Shown one piece after another: positions 33,026 through 42,296 of a DNA stretch of 64,000 nucleotides; position 1 is the stretch's first letter, and each line of letters opens with the position of its first letter. The stretch is taken from NCBI RefSeq assembly GCF_011290685.1, contig NZ_JAANYN010000009.1, forward strand, positions 62,001-126,000. Direction: 5' to 3'. Source of the stretch: Cyclobacterium plantarum. Its GTDB lineage: Bacteria; Bacteroidota; Bacteroidia; Cytophagales; Cyclobacteriaceae. Both the position numbers and the translations under genes were made by a program. The notes beneath the pieces are model-generated. The model was not told the DNA's origin. It was given only the letters and a program-made list of their open reading frames with translations, and made no database searches.

Positions 33026-34687
33026 CTAATACCCCGCAGCCTGACCATCCTTTCTGGATTCAGAGGCTCCGTAATACACGCCATTTTTGAGCATGATGGC
33101 CTGGTACCCTCCGAATATTCCCTTTCCCATTCGAAGGGTATGGCCTTTATCCATTAGGTCACGGATCACTTCATAATCGAAACCTGACTCCAGATAGGTG
33201 CCGCCGCTACTGAGGTTTTCGTCCCGGTGATAAATCCGGGGGGCATCTCCTGCTTCCTGCAGGTTCATCTTAAAATCGATGATATTCATGATGATCTGCG
33301 CATGGCCCTGCGTTTGCATATCGCCACCCATCAGACCGAAACTCATAAAGGGTTTGTTGTCCTTCGTGACGAAAGCCGGAATTATGGTATGAAAAGGTCG
33401 CTTACCCGGTGCATAATTATTGATATGCCCTTCTTCCAAAATAAATCCTGCACCCCTGTTTTGAAGCACGAAACCCAAACCGGGCGGAACGACTCTGGAA
33501 CCAAAGAGCGCCGAATTGCTTTGGATCAGGGAGACCATATTGCCATCCCCGTCCGCTACCGTAAGGTAGATCGTGTGGTCACCGGATGTTAACCCTTCCT
33601 CGAACGCTCCTGCCCTTTCAGGATCAATCAATTTCCTGCGTTCGGCTGCATATTCCTCCGATAATAAACGCTCCAGGGGAATCTTGCCAAAATTGGGATC
33701 TCCATAGTAGGTGCTCATGTCCGCATAGGCCAACTTCTTGGCTTCTAAAAAGGTATGGATATGGGCTGTACTGCCATAACCCATACTGGCCAGATCGAAG
33801 CCCTTGAGGATATTCAGCATCTGAAGTGCTGCCATTCCCTGCCCATTGGGTGGCATTTCCCAAATGTCGTAACCGCGGTAATTGATCGATACCGGATCAA
33901 CCCATTCGGGCGCATTGTTTGACAGATCTGCTGTGCTGAGGTAGCCTCCCTCCGCTTGCACATGATCGGCTATGGTTTGTGCGACTTTTCCCCTGTAAAA
34001 TCCATCCCTTCCCTGGTTGGCAATGATTTCCAGGGTATTCGCCAGGTCAGGATTTTTAAATATCTCCCCGATACGCGGAAGCCTGCCTTCACTGGTAAAG
34101 TACGTCGCTTTAAAAGATGGATTGCCAGGCCCCAAATTAACGGTGGAAAAATTATCCGATACTTCGGAAGAAACAGGAATACCCTCCCTGGCATAATTGA
34201 TGGTGGGCTCCAGCAAATCATTGAATTCCAGGATTCCAAATTTCTCATGAAGCGCAAACCAACCACCCACAGCACCGGGAGTTGTAACAGACAGCGGACC
34301 TGTAGTGCGGCTTTTACCCGCTTCGATCTCGGCTTTGAATTTGGCTGCCGTTAGGCTGGCCGGTGATTTTCCGCTGGCATTGAGTCCATACAGTTCCTGG
34401 GTTTTTTCGTCCCAAACAATGGCAAATAAATCGCCGCCGATTCCATTATTTCCGGGATCGGCAAATCCCAAAAAAGCATTGGCTGCAATGGCTGCATCCA
34501 CGGCAGTTCCTCCACGCTTTAGGATATCGATGGCGATTTGGGTAGCCAGCGGATGATTGGTGGCGGCCATTCCATTCCGGGCCAATACTTCAGAGCGTGT
34601 AGCAAAAGACTTGCCCGAAAGCCTGTCCTGGGCTTGCGCCAGGTGGACTGAGGTTAGTAGTAGCAGTATTGAAAAGAGTGCTTTCAT
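33026..34687 (-). CDS. ggt: Gamma-glutamyltransferase
   Basis: 553-residue N-terminal nucleophile hydrolase that cleaves gamma-glutamyl bonds in glutathione and related peptides in the periplasm. The signal peptide ends near residue 19 (LAQAQD). The large subunit shows ATNHPLATQIAIDILKRGG and DPGNNGIGGDLFAI. The autocatalytic cleavage and nucleophile region is SGDHTIYLTVADGDGNMVS near 367-385, where the Thr of HT is the expected nucleophile. The small subunit contains RPFHTIIPAF and GLMGGDMQTQGH. Length and motifs are normal. It is a single gene with no obvious operon partners. Confidence 0.92.
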   Translation of the reverse strand: MKALFSILLLLTSVHLAQAQDRLSGKSFATRSEVLARNGMAATNHPLATQIAIDILKRGGTAVDAAIAANAFLGFADPGNNGIGGDLFAIVWDEKTQELYGLNASGKSPASLTAAKFKAEIEAGKSRTTGPLSVTTPGAVGGWFALHEKFGILEFNDLLEPTINYAREGIPVSSEVSDNFSTVNLGPGNPSFKATYFTSEGRLPRIGEIFKNPDLANTLEIIANQGRDGFYRGKVAQTIADHVQAEGGYLSTADLSNNAPEWVDPVSINYRGYDIWEMPPNGQGMAALQMLNILKGFDLASMGYGSTAHIHTFLEAKKLAYADMSTYYGDPNFGKIPLERLLSEEYAAERRKLIDPERAGAFEEGLTSGDHTIYLTVADGDGNMVSLIQSNSALFGSRVVPPGLGFVLQNRGAGFILEEGHINNYAPGKRPFHTIIPAFVTKDNKPFMSFGLMGGDMQTQGHAQIIMNIIDFKMNLQEAGDAPRIYHRDENLSSGGTYLESGFDYEVIRDLMDKGHTLRMGKGIFGGYQAIMLKNGVYYGASESRKDGQAAGY

Positions 34688-35073
34688 TTTGTCTGGTATT
34701 TAGTGGTATTTGTAAAAGGTAGGCGACACAAGAGTTTATGCTAGGAAAAAAAACGCAAACGATCATGGAAAAAGATGTTAAAGTGGTTCCTTCTTAATAA
34801 ACATGGGCGGGTAATGGACACCGGATAAAATATTTGATGATAAGGTGATGTGGTGATTGCCATTCGACAGGCTCAGGGGCCAGGGAATTCCATGATCCAC
34901 ATTACCGATAGCATGGTCGAACGCAATAGGCATTCGAACCAAATTGTGAATCAATTTCCACCTAAGTTTGCGATCTGATTTTTAACTGTTATTTACTATG
35001 ATTTTGAACGTTAATTTTCATAATTCATGCTTAATGTTAGCATATATTTTTATGGATATAAACATCAATAATT
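34688..35073. other. Intergenic region between ggt and the vapB stub
   Basis: About 385 bp. It contains no credible gene; a short direct pair of CATTCGA-like words lies near 34862 and 34931. The last 60 bp are very AT-rich and presumably hold the old promoter of the antitoxin stub. Confidence 0.5.
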
Positions 35074-35145
35074 ATGAGAACTACATTGGAAATACCGGAA
35101 AAGCTGATTAAAGAAGCTATGCAGCTTACTGGCGCTAAAACGAAT
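35074..35145 (+). pseudogene. Truncated VapB-type antitoxin gene
   Basis: The ATG at 35074 opens a frame beginning MRTTLEIPEKLIKEAMQLTG, which is the ribbon-helix-helix N-terminus of VapB-type (DUF2191-like) antitoxins. Similarity stops after about 24 codons, and the frame then runs antisense through the end of the amidohydrolase gene. The rest of the antitoxin and any VapC toxin are missing, so this is a remnant cut by a rearrangement at about 35146-35151. Confidence 0.7.
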
Positions 35146-35151
35146 TATCTG

Positions 35152-36462
35152 CTATTCCACCACCTCATCTCTATCCACCCATTCCCCGTTGAGCATGACT
35201 TTTTTGATGGCATACATGGCTTTGATATCCACAGCAGGATTGCCTTCTACCAGGATCAGATCGGCCAGCTTGCCGGGTTCAATACTTCCCAGGCGGTCCT
35301 GGGTACGGAAATAATGGGCGTTATGAAGGGTACTGCTGGAAATAACCTCGAGGGGGCTCATACCGGCTTCCACAAATAATTCCATCTCGCGTTGGTAAGC
35401 AAGCCCTCGTTGGGCATATTTACCGGAATTGTGGGAACCGGTAACAATGGTAACACCGGCTTGATGTGCCATACCCACAAAATCAAGCATGTTCTTGAAA
35501 GCTTTTGCCTGATACTCCTCGTCGCCAGCTTGCCGTTCAAAGGTGGTCAGGGTAGGTGATAGTACTACATTATTTTTTACGGCAAGGGCAAGTACCTCTT
35601 TCACCCGGTCTGCGGACAAATCTATCTTTGACCAAAGCAGGTACCGGCCATCCCTTCGGTAATTGTTGTCAGCCTGTACGCCCTCCCTGAATTCCCTGGC
35701 ATCCTCCGGCTCGGCCAGGGAGGTTCCGAAGGAGGTAATGTGTTCGATCCCCTGAAGCCCGGCCAGGATCGCATCTTCCGCATCTACCAGCTCCAAATGG
35801 GCCACTACGGGTATATGGTAAAAATCGGCCGTCCGCATCACCGTTTCATAATATTTCAACGGAAGGCGGAAATAGATTTTGATGCCAGAGCCCCCTTGCA
35901 TCACATAGTCTTTTATTAAGGTTTGGATATGATCGGTACTCCTTACCAGCGCTGCCTGATCCAGGTAGACCCCCGGATAGCCGTCCAGATGGGCTCCTGT
36001 AAGGTACACCCTGGGTAATTTTGTCTGCGCAAAATGCAGGGATTGGTAAAACCGAAAGGGGTGTCCCGGATCCCGGACAGTCGTGACCCCATTGGTTAGA
36101 ATGGCATGTAAGGCCTTGTTGTTATTGACGTTGTGCAAATGCGAATCTATCAAGCCAGGAAGCAGGCTCATACCGGTACCGTCTGTTATTTCAGCACCTA
36201 CCGGAACAGCTACCTGGTCCTCTGTACCTGCTTTCAATATGCGGTTGCCTTTAACCAGCACGACGGCATTCTCCTGAGGCGGCCCTCCCAGCCCATCTAT
36301 CAGGCGAACATTTACAATTGCCCTGACCTGATTATTTGAGGGCCCTTCAGGTGGGTTTACTTCCAGTAGCGAGGGATTTTGCGCAAAAGCCAGATTAGTC
36401 AGGCATAAAAACCCGAGACCTAGCAAAAAAATAATATTGTTCGATAATTTCACGGTTTTCAT
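35152..36462 (-). CDS. Exported amidohydrolase family protein
   Basis: About 436 residues from the ATG at 36462, which gives a clean signal peptide ending LAFAQN (an ATG 15 bp upstream is possible). It belongs to the imidazolonepropionase/prolidase-like amidohydrolase superfamily. Metal ligands visible are the HxH of LIDSHLHN, a candidate carboxylated Lys in GIKIYF, His in VVAHLELV and His in GIEHITS. The position that is normally Asp after the late beta-strand (GT/SD) reads TGSHNSG, so the catalytic Asp seems replaced by His. It may cleave cyclic or peptide amides; activity is uncertain. Its stop abuts the vapB stub. Confidence 0.87.
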   Translation of the reverse strand: MKTVKLSNNIIFLLGLGFLCLTNLAFAQNPSLLEVNPPEGPSNNQVRAIVNVRLIDGLGGPPQENAVVLVKGNRILKAGTEDQVAVPVGAEITDGTGMSLLPGLIDSHLHNVNNNKALHAILTNGVTTVRDPGHPFRFYQSLHFAQTKLPRVYLTGAHLDGYPGVYLDQAALVRSTDHIQTLIKDYVMQGGSGIKIYFRLPLKYYETVMRTADFYHIPVVAHLELVDAEDAILAGLQGIEHITSFGTSLAEPEDAREFREGVQADNNYRRDGRYLLWSKIDLSADRVKEVLALAVKNNVVLSPTLTTFERQAGDEEYQAKAFKNMLDFVGMAHQAGVTIVTGSHNSGKYAQRGLAYQREMELFVEAGMSPLEVISSSTLHNAHYFRTQDRLGSIEPGKLADLILVEGNPAVDIKAMYAIKKVMLNGEWVDRDEVVE

Positions 36463-36638
36463 GGGTTGCACATTCATTCAGTAACTGTTTCTTTTGAATC
36501 TTCTAAATGTATCCATCCTTTTCGAATAATACAAGAAGGGGAAGCGGCTTTGGATCTGGCTGGAAGGATCGGTTCCAGTATTTATTCATCAGTACCCTTT
36601 GGAAATTCAGGATTTCGAAACAATAGTAAAATTACCAC

Positions 36639-37937
36639 TCACCTGACCTTTAACCAGGCATTTTCGGTCACATTCCTGGTTTCCGCTGAGTCAATCTCAT
36701 GTAAAGTAGCGCGTTCGTTTAGCCCCGTGTACATGCCATTCAAAAAATGACAGTTAGCTACTTTTGCCTGTATCCTAACCAGAGACTGGCCATTCCCCAT
36801 GATGTTCATGGCCTGTATGGTATGTATTTTACCCGGCAATGACTCTTCTCCATATCCCCTTCCTCCAATCAGCAGGGCTTCATACCGATCCTCCCTGGCT
36901 CTAAAAATAACCCCACTAATGAAGACATGATGGATTCCTGCCTTGTCGCTGCCTCTTATCGCGATCGCCCGGTACCGGTTTTGACAGGAGATATTCGTAA
37001 TCACCACCTGCTCAATGTCATCTTCCGGTCCGTACCAGCGACTGGCTGTGACCATACTCCCATTAATATCTCCATTTTGTTTGGGTTTATCCGGAGCAGT
37101 ATCCAAATTTGAGAGTGCTATAAAATCATCTCCCGTCAGGCCTGAGATGTTATCGATCCGAACGTTTTTACATCCTTGTCTCAGGTTAATCCCGTCCTTA
37201 TTGGCTGTCATCAATTGCTGTCCATCCACGGTCACAAACTCCTGATTGAAAATGGTCACATCGGATATATCTATTCCCACCGTTCGCTCAAAACTAACGG
37301 TCCAGCCATGCGCGTTTTCAAAGCGAACATTTTTAAGGCTGAAGTCCCGGACATACCCTATCAATACCATAATATTCCTCCAGTCACCCGTCTGTTTCAA
37401 ACCAGGTTTTCCGGCATCGCTTCCGTAACTTACCCGCCAGTTCCCCTTTTCCTGCTCCACTTGCGGATTCAGGCTAAGCGTCCTGGCACCGTCGCCAGTA
37501 GCCCGTGGGTTGGTTGCCCCTTTGAGTACCGCATTTCCAATTCCGTAAATTCGTATGTTTTCGTTCCAGCTCGGGTCAGTGACCCCGAGCCCAACATTGT
37601 CCGAGCGGAACAGGTTGTCTCTGCTTGTATCAGAAAGTTGCAGGGTACAGTTGTCCAGAATAAGTGTCATATTGCTTGGTAACAACAAGGCACTATCAAT
37701 CATCCATACTGCTGTCCCATTGGCATTTTCCTTAGGAATGCGTACCACTTGGACACTTTCCTTTGCGGCTTCTATGGCCTGGAGGATGCGTTCGGTATCC
37801 GTACCTTCAAAAGCGTTGGGGTTTACCGCTTGGGGTATCCCGGATTCTTCACTGCCAAGAGCAAGGCTTTGGAACCCAAAAAGAAAAAACGCCAGGAAGC
37901 AATTCATTACCCAACGAAAATGGTTATGCGTCAACAT
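36639..37937 (-). CDS. Right-handed beta-helix protein related to GH28
   Basis: 432-residue exported protein with an N-terminal hydrophobic signal region (about residues 11-28). The parallel beta-helix pattern and the segments ANKDGINLRQGCKNVRI and LTGDDFIALSN (about 245-275) match the NTD and DD regions of glycoside hydrolase family 28. The later GH28 motifs (G-H-G and R-I-K) are not evident: the corresponding stretch reads NRYRAIAIRGSDKAG. It may be a diverged polysaccharide-active enzyme or a binding protein. It stands alone, convergent with nothing, about 175 bp upstream of the amidohydrolase start. Confidence 0.75.
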   Translation of the reverse strand: MLTHNHFRWVMNCFLAFFLFGFQSLALGSEESGIPQAVNPNAFEGTDTERILQAIEAAKESVQVVRIPKENANGTAVWMIDSALLLPSNMTLILDNCTLQLSDTSRDNLFRSDNVGLGVTDPSWNENIRIYGIGNAVLKGATNPRATGDGARTLSLNPQVEQEKGNWRVSYGSDAGKPGLKQTGDWRNIMVLIGYVRDFSLKNVRFENAHGWTVSFERTVGIDISDVTIFNQEFVTVDGQQLMTANKDGINLRQGCKNVRIDNISGLTGDDFIALSNLDTAPDKPKQNGDINGSMVTASRWYGPEDDIEQVVITNISCQNRYRAIAIRGSDKAGIHHVFISGVIFRAREDRYEALLIGGRGYGEESLPGKIHTIQAMNIMGNGQSLVRIQAKVANCHFLNGMYTGLNERATLHEIDSAETRNVTENAWLKVR

Positions 37938-38646
37938 GGGGAGTTACTTTTTGACAGATTAAAACTAAGTTGGCCCATACGATCGATCAGCAAATAATGC
38001 GAACCAATACCGGATTTCCGTAAAGAGGTTGTTTCTACAGCAACCGAAATTAACCATCTTTGGCGGATAAAAAAATCGGCAACTTTAGGACGGGGAAACC
38101 AGGACACTTACGAGAACTAATATTTTTCTTAACCGCAGAAATCGGGATGACGATAGGTTTTTGGAATTTATATTTGGTCTTATTCTCAGGATTTAAAATC
38201 AGCTATAAGGGAAAATAAACATCTCGTTGTTTAATGGATATTTGTGGGCCGAAGGTTATTTTCGGTGTTTTAGCATGTTTCTATTGTACTTTTTGTCCCG
38301 ATTTTTCATCGGGAACAAAAAAATTCTTCTCCCCACAAACCTCCTGAGAAAATTCAGGACAGGCCACTGAGTACCGTCAGGACAGGCTCGGTTTTTTTGT
38401 CGGGCCAGCGCACTTTGCGTATTTAAAATATAGTTCTTCTTTTCTTCAAATTTTTTTATATGTAATTCTTTATTAAAATCAGTATTAAATCCGTCATCGG
38501 TAATGGTTCCTTAACCGCGGAAAAACACCTTGAAATCAAAAATGCAGCTTTCCCTGCAGAAATCTTTATTGTTTTTTTTAATAATGCGTATTTTCGGTAC
38601 AATCTATGCTAGATTTGAACCTGTTTTTATCGTTAACTTTTCAAAC
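37938..38646. other. Gene-free region with hairpins upstream of the TVP38 family gene
   Basis: About 700 bp. A hairpin with CCCGAT/ATCGGG (38297-38313) is flanked by T- and A-runs. A GTCAGGACAGGCTCGG-like word and its near copy TTCAGGACAGGCCACTG lie near 38355-38392. TAGATTTG at 38610-38617 fits the Bacteroidota -7 box, 30 bp before the ATG at 38647. Confidence 0.5.
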
Positions 38647-39345
38647 ATGTCCAAAAATAAGACGGCCATCTGGCCATATGTGCTTTCTGTTCTCTTTATA
38701 GGAAGCCTGATAGCTTTGTATTTTCTCAACAGTTCCGTTCAGGATTTTTTTTCAGAAGCCTGGGAAGTGCTGCGTAGCAATGATGAAGAAAGAATATCCA
38801 ATTGGGTGAATCAATTTGGCTTTTGGGGTCCATTCATTATTGTGCTGGCCATGGTATTGCAAATGTTTATGTTTGTCATCCCCTCCTTTTTACTGATGGT
38901 GGTGACCATCCTGGCATACGGCCCCTGGCTGGGATCCGGTATCATTCTGGTGGCCATATTTTCGGCTTCCAGCATAGGCTATGGGATTGGTGTAAAATTC
39001 GGTACACCTGTTATTGATAAAATTCTGGGGCAGGATACCGACAAAAAGATCTCCGGGTTTTTGGCCGATTATGGTTTCTGGGCCGTTATCGTGACCCGTC
39101 TGTCACCTTTTCTTTCCAACGATGCCATCAGCATCATTGGGGGCATGCTGCGTATGGGCTACTGGAAATTTATAGGAGCTACACTGCTGGGAATTTTTCC
39201 CCTGACTGTATTGACCGCCTTCCTGGGAGAAAATACGGAACGTCTAAAGGGCGGTTTGGTATGGGTTGGTGCCATTAGTTTGCTCGGTTTTATCGGCTAT
39301 GTCTGGTGGGACAGAAAACGGCAAAAAAGCTCTTCCGCACAATAA
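38647..39345 (+). CDS. TVP38/TMEM64 (VTT domain) family membrane protein
   Basis: About 232 residues from the ATG at 38647. This start is chosen because a -7-like box (TAGATTTG) lies at 38610-38617, inside the longer frame that would begin at 38530. Hydrophobic segments near residues 9-27, 55-85, 90-115, 155-190 and 205-222 and the central GTPVIDKILG and LSPFLSNDAISIIGGMLRM segments identify the VTT/SNARE-associated (DedA-like) domain. These proteins are thought to act as lipid scramblases or small-solute transporters in the inner membrane. No partner gene is adjacent. Confidence 0.85.
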   Translation: MSKNKTAIWPYVLSVLFIGSLIALYFLNSSVQDFFSEAWEVLRSNDEERISNWVNQFGFWGPFIIVLAMVLQMFMFVIPSFLLMVVTILAYGPWLGSGIILVAIFSASSIGYGIGVKFGTPVIDKILGQDTDKKISGFLADYGFWAVIVTRLSPFLSNDAISIIGGMLRMGYWKFIGATLLGIFPLTVLTAFLGENTERLKGGLVWVGAISLLGFIGYVWWDRKRQKSSSAQ

Positions 39346-39421
39346 TGTCCTCAAAAAAATCAATTGATCCTCGAAAAGCACCTTCTACCTCCTTTTTGGG
39401 CCTATTGGCAGGGTGAAAAAA

Positions 39422-39453
39422 AAGGCACTTACAAGATAATTCTTATAAGTGCC
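39422..39453 (-). terminator. Intrinsic terminator of tRNA-Thr
   Basis: Minus-strand hairpin: AGGCACTTA pairs with TAAGTGCCT, with an inner AAGA/TCTT pair and a 4-nt loop. On the minus strand it is followed by a T-run (A-run at about 39415-39422 on the plus strand). It lies 11 bp after the tRNA. Confidence 0.85.
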
Positions 39454-39463
39454 TGATAATTAA

Positions 39464-39537
<74 letters not shown>

Positions 39538-39682
39538 TATTATTAGCTCATGTATCCGGGTAATTCCTGAACGGAATGCCTTTGCCCGAATGCGAGTGCA
39601 AATATAATTTTATACCATTAGTATTTCAAAAAATTACCCGATAATTTTAAAAAAATTACCTATTTTATTCATGATGAGGGAT

Positions 39683-41572
39683 TTAAAATTCACGGATAAT
39701 AGACAACTTTTTCTTCAACTTATCTACTTCCTGCTCTGCTTTGTCAATTTTTTCTTCAAATTGGTCTTTCAATTTATCCGCTGTCTTGGAAGATGCGAAA
39801 AACTCCAGGTTGTTTCGCCATAAGGTAATGTTATTTTCCAGATCTGAAATCTGTTTTCTTATGCCATGTTCCTTTTTATTCAGGACCCTGTTGCTATTGG
39901 GGTCTGCCTGCAGTTTGTTCAGGTTTAACCTGAAAAGAAAATCATCTTTGCTTTCTCCCTCCAGGTCCAAATGGCTGAGATAGGCATTCACCGCCTCGTT
40001 GAATTTTGAAGCTATTTCCTTCATGTTCTTTCTGGGCACAAAACCAATCTCATTGAATTGCTGGATGAGGGTTTCCAAATGTTCCGGGCTGATGGCGTCC
40101 TTGTCTTTGGCGGACTCCCTGATCTGCTCGCAGACAGCCTCCTTAGCTGCCAGATTTTCTTCAAAGGCCTTGTTGGTTTCCTTATTGGCATTTCTGCGGT
40201 TGTCGAAAAAGGTATCGCAGGCCTTTTTGAACTTTCCATAGAGGTTGTCCCTAAACTTTTCAGGCAAAGGGCCCAACTCCTTCCAATCTTTCTGTAACTG
40301 GATCAAGTGATTGGAGGTCTCCTTCCAATCCGTACTTTCCAAATGGGATTCAGCATCTGCAATCAGTTTTTCTGCCTGCTCCTTGTTCTTATGCCTGATC
40401 TCATCCAATTCCTTGAAAAACTGATTTTTATGCTGGAAAAACTGCTTGAAAAGCCCCCAGAATGTTTTATTGATCTCTCTACCTGATTCCCGGGGAACAG
40501 GGCCGATGGCCTCCCACTCTTTCTGAATGGCCAGGATTTCTTTGGTTTTGTTATTCCAATCCCTGATTTTTTCTGCCTTGAATGCTTTAAAAGTATCCAG
40601 CTTTTCTATGAGTTTTACTTTTACATCCAGATTGGCTTTAAAAACCTCTTTCTGACTGTCGTAATACTCTTTTCTCTTGTTATAAATGGCATCTGATGCG
40701 CCTTTAAACCGCTGCCATAAAGCTTCTTGTTCCTCTCTGGGAACAGGCCCTATGTGCTTAAAGTCTTCATGAAGCTCATTCAGCGATTTGATGGCTTCCT
40801 TGATTTCCTCTTGCGCCGCAAGGGCCTCTGCCTTTTCACAAAGCTCCAGTTTGCTTTCCAGATTTTTCTTTCTATCCAGCTCTTTCAGCTCAAAATAAAT
40901 ACTCCTGTTGTCATAAAACCTGTCCATCAGGGCGTTATAGGATGCCCAAAGGTTTTTGTTTTGGTTATGGGGTACAGGTCCTATTTTCTTCCATTTTTCC
41001 TGGATTTCCTTGATATCCTTTATGCTGTTGGTGGTTTCCTCACCATCTACCAGACCCCTCAGGCGGTCAAGAATCTCATTTTTTTCCTGTGCATTTTTTT
41101 CTTTGGACCGCTCTAATTCCCGGATCTGTTCGTGTCTTTTGTCTTTAAACTGCTGGTAGGTAGCAAAAAACTCCCGGTCTTCATCAGCACCCCGGTACTC
41201 GAATCCTTCTTCATCCCCTCCATCAGCAACATACTGCTTGTGGGCCAGTTCTTTTTCTTTGTTGTAATATTCCTCGTAATGGTTTTTGATTTCCTGAACC
41301 AGCCCATCACTCTTAATGAAATTTTGTTGGTTGACAATATCCTTTAGGGCTTTGAGAAGCTGTGCCTTATCAAAATTGTTGTAATCAACCCCCTCTTCCT
41401 CATGATCCTCTTCTTCCGAGTCTTCGGCATCGTGATTTGCCTCATTCCCGGGAGTCTTTTCGGGTTTTTCCTCTTTTTCATCCACATGTGCTTCCACTCC
41501 TGATTCCTGGTTGTCCACCAGATCTTCAGTAACCTTGTCCTCTTTTCCGGACATTTCTTTATCCTTATCCAT
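39683..41572 (-). CDS. DUF349 repeat protein
   Basis: 629-residue cytoplasmic protein. An acidic N-terminus (first ~60 residues, with EEEDHEEEG) leads into about five DUF349 units. Each has a W-K-x-I/L-G-P-V/L-P core: EKWKKIGPVPHNQNK near residue 190, then DFKHIGPVPREEQEALW, EWEAIGPVPRESGREINKTFW and DWKELGPLPEKFRDNL, plus a final QFNEIGFVPRKNMKEIASKF. The rest is highly helical and probably coiled-coil. DUF349 proteins are widespread in Bacteroidota with no settled function. It is upstream of tRNA-Thr on the same strand and 58 bp downstream of yqgE. Confidence 0.9.
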   Translation of the reverse strand: MDKDKEMSGKEDKVTEDLVDNQESGVEAHVDEKEEKPEKTPGNEANHDAEDSEEEDHEEEGVDYNNFDKAQLLKALKDIVNQQNFIKSDGLVQEIKNHYEEYYNKEKELAHKQYVADGGDEEGFEYRGADEDREFFATYQQFKDKRHEQIRELERSKEKNAQEKNEILDRLRGLVDGEETTNSIKDIKEIQEKWKKIGPVPHNQNKNLWASYNALMDRFYDNRSIYFELKELDRKKNLESKLELCEKAEALAAQEEIKEAIKSLNELHEDFKHIGPVPREEQEALWQRFKGASDAIYNKRKEYYDSQKEVFKANLDVKVKLIEKLDTFKAFKAEKIRDWNNKTKEILAIQKEWEAIGPVPRESGREINKTFWGLFKQFFQHKNQFFKELDEIRHKNKEQAEKLIADAESHLESTDWKETSNHLIQLQKDWKELGPLPEKFRDNLYGKFKKACDTFFDNRRNANKETNKAFEENLAAKEAVCEQIRESAKDKDAISPEHLETLIQQFNEIGFVPRKNMKEIASKFNEAVNAYLSHLDLEGESKDDFLFRLNLNKLQADPNSNRVLNKKEHGIRKQISDLENNITLWRNNLEFFASSKTADKLKDQFEEKIDKAEQEVDKLKKKLSIIREF

Positions 41573-41630
41573 AATAGTGTAGTATTCCTGCGTAAATCAA
41601 ACCATACTGAACAAAAGTAGCAATTTTGGG

Positions 41631-42200
41631 CTAATTAAGTCTTGGGTCAATGGGATAATTTGCCAAAACCTGGAAATCGCCTCCCATATTTTTCAATATC
41701 ACCCGCCACAAATCATCCGGTTCGGACTTGAATATATTTTTCACCTGTGCATTGTCACATACTATCCAGGTATTCTCAGTTAGTTCTTCCTTAAGCTGAC
41801 CACTTTCCCAACCGGAATAACCGATAAAAAACCGGTAATCCGCCATATTGATCAGTCCCAATTTGTTTTTTTCAAGTAATTCGGAAAAACTCCCTCCCCA
41901 CCAAAGCGTCTCTCCCAAAGAAATACTGTTCTCTAACTGCTTCTCTCCCTGATAGATAAAGTGAAGGGTATTTTGTTCTACCGGACCTCCCACGTATACT
42001 TCTTTGTCCAGCAACTCACAATCCTCCAATAATTCATCCAATTTAAAAATAGAAAGTTTGTTCAACACCAAACCAAATGAGCCCAATTCGTTGTTTTCAC
42101 ACAATAGCACCACCGAACGGACAAAATTTTCATCCTGCAGGAAAGGCTTTGAAATAAGCAGGCTTCCGGATTGAGGAGATATGTTAGATGGTGAATGCAT
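41631..42200 (-). CDS. YqgE/AlgH family protein (UPF0301)
   Basis: 189 residues from the ATG at 42200 (an in-frame TTG at 42206 is less likely). The family features are clear: GSLLISKPFLQDENFVRSV near the start, FGLVLNK near 43-49, the VYVGGPVEQNTLHFIYQ strand near 70-86, and IGYSGWESGQLKEEL near 127-141. Function is unknown; AlgH/YqgE has been linked to regulation in some bacteria without a mechanism. The gene is divergent from pdxH, with about 96 bp between starts. Confidence 0.92.
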   Translation of the reverse strand: MHSPSNISPQSGSLLISKPFLQDENFVRSVVLLCENNELGSFGLVLNKLSIFKLDELLEDCELLDKEVYVGGPVEQNTLHFIYQGEKQLENSISLGETLWWGGSFSELLEKNKLGLINMADYRFFIGYSGWESGQLKEELTENTWIVCDNAQVKNIFKSEPDDLWRVILKNMGGDFQVLANYPIDPRLN

Positions 42201-42296
42201 TAACAATGATTTATATGAGGCATTAATTTAAAAGAAAAAAATTTAAATACAATATATTTGTATTCTTAAATTAATTTTCTGATTTAATTTGAAAAA

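Noticed and set aside
35146..35379. Full 101-codon open frame starting at the vapB stub
   Set aside because: Only the first ~24 codons resemble an antitoxin; the remainder is the antisense of the amidohydrolase 3' end.
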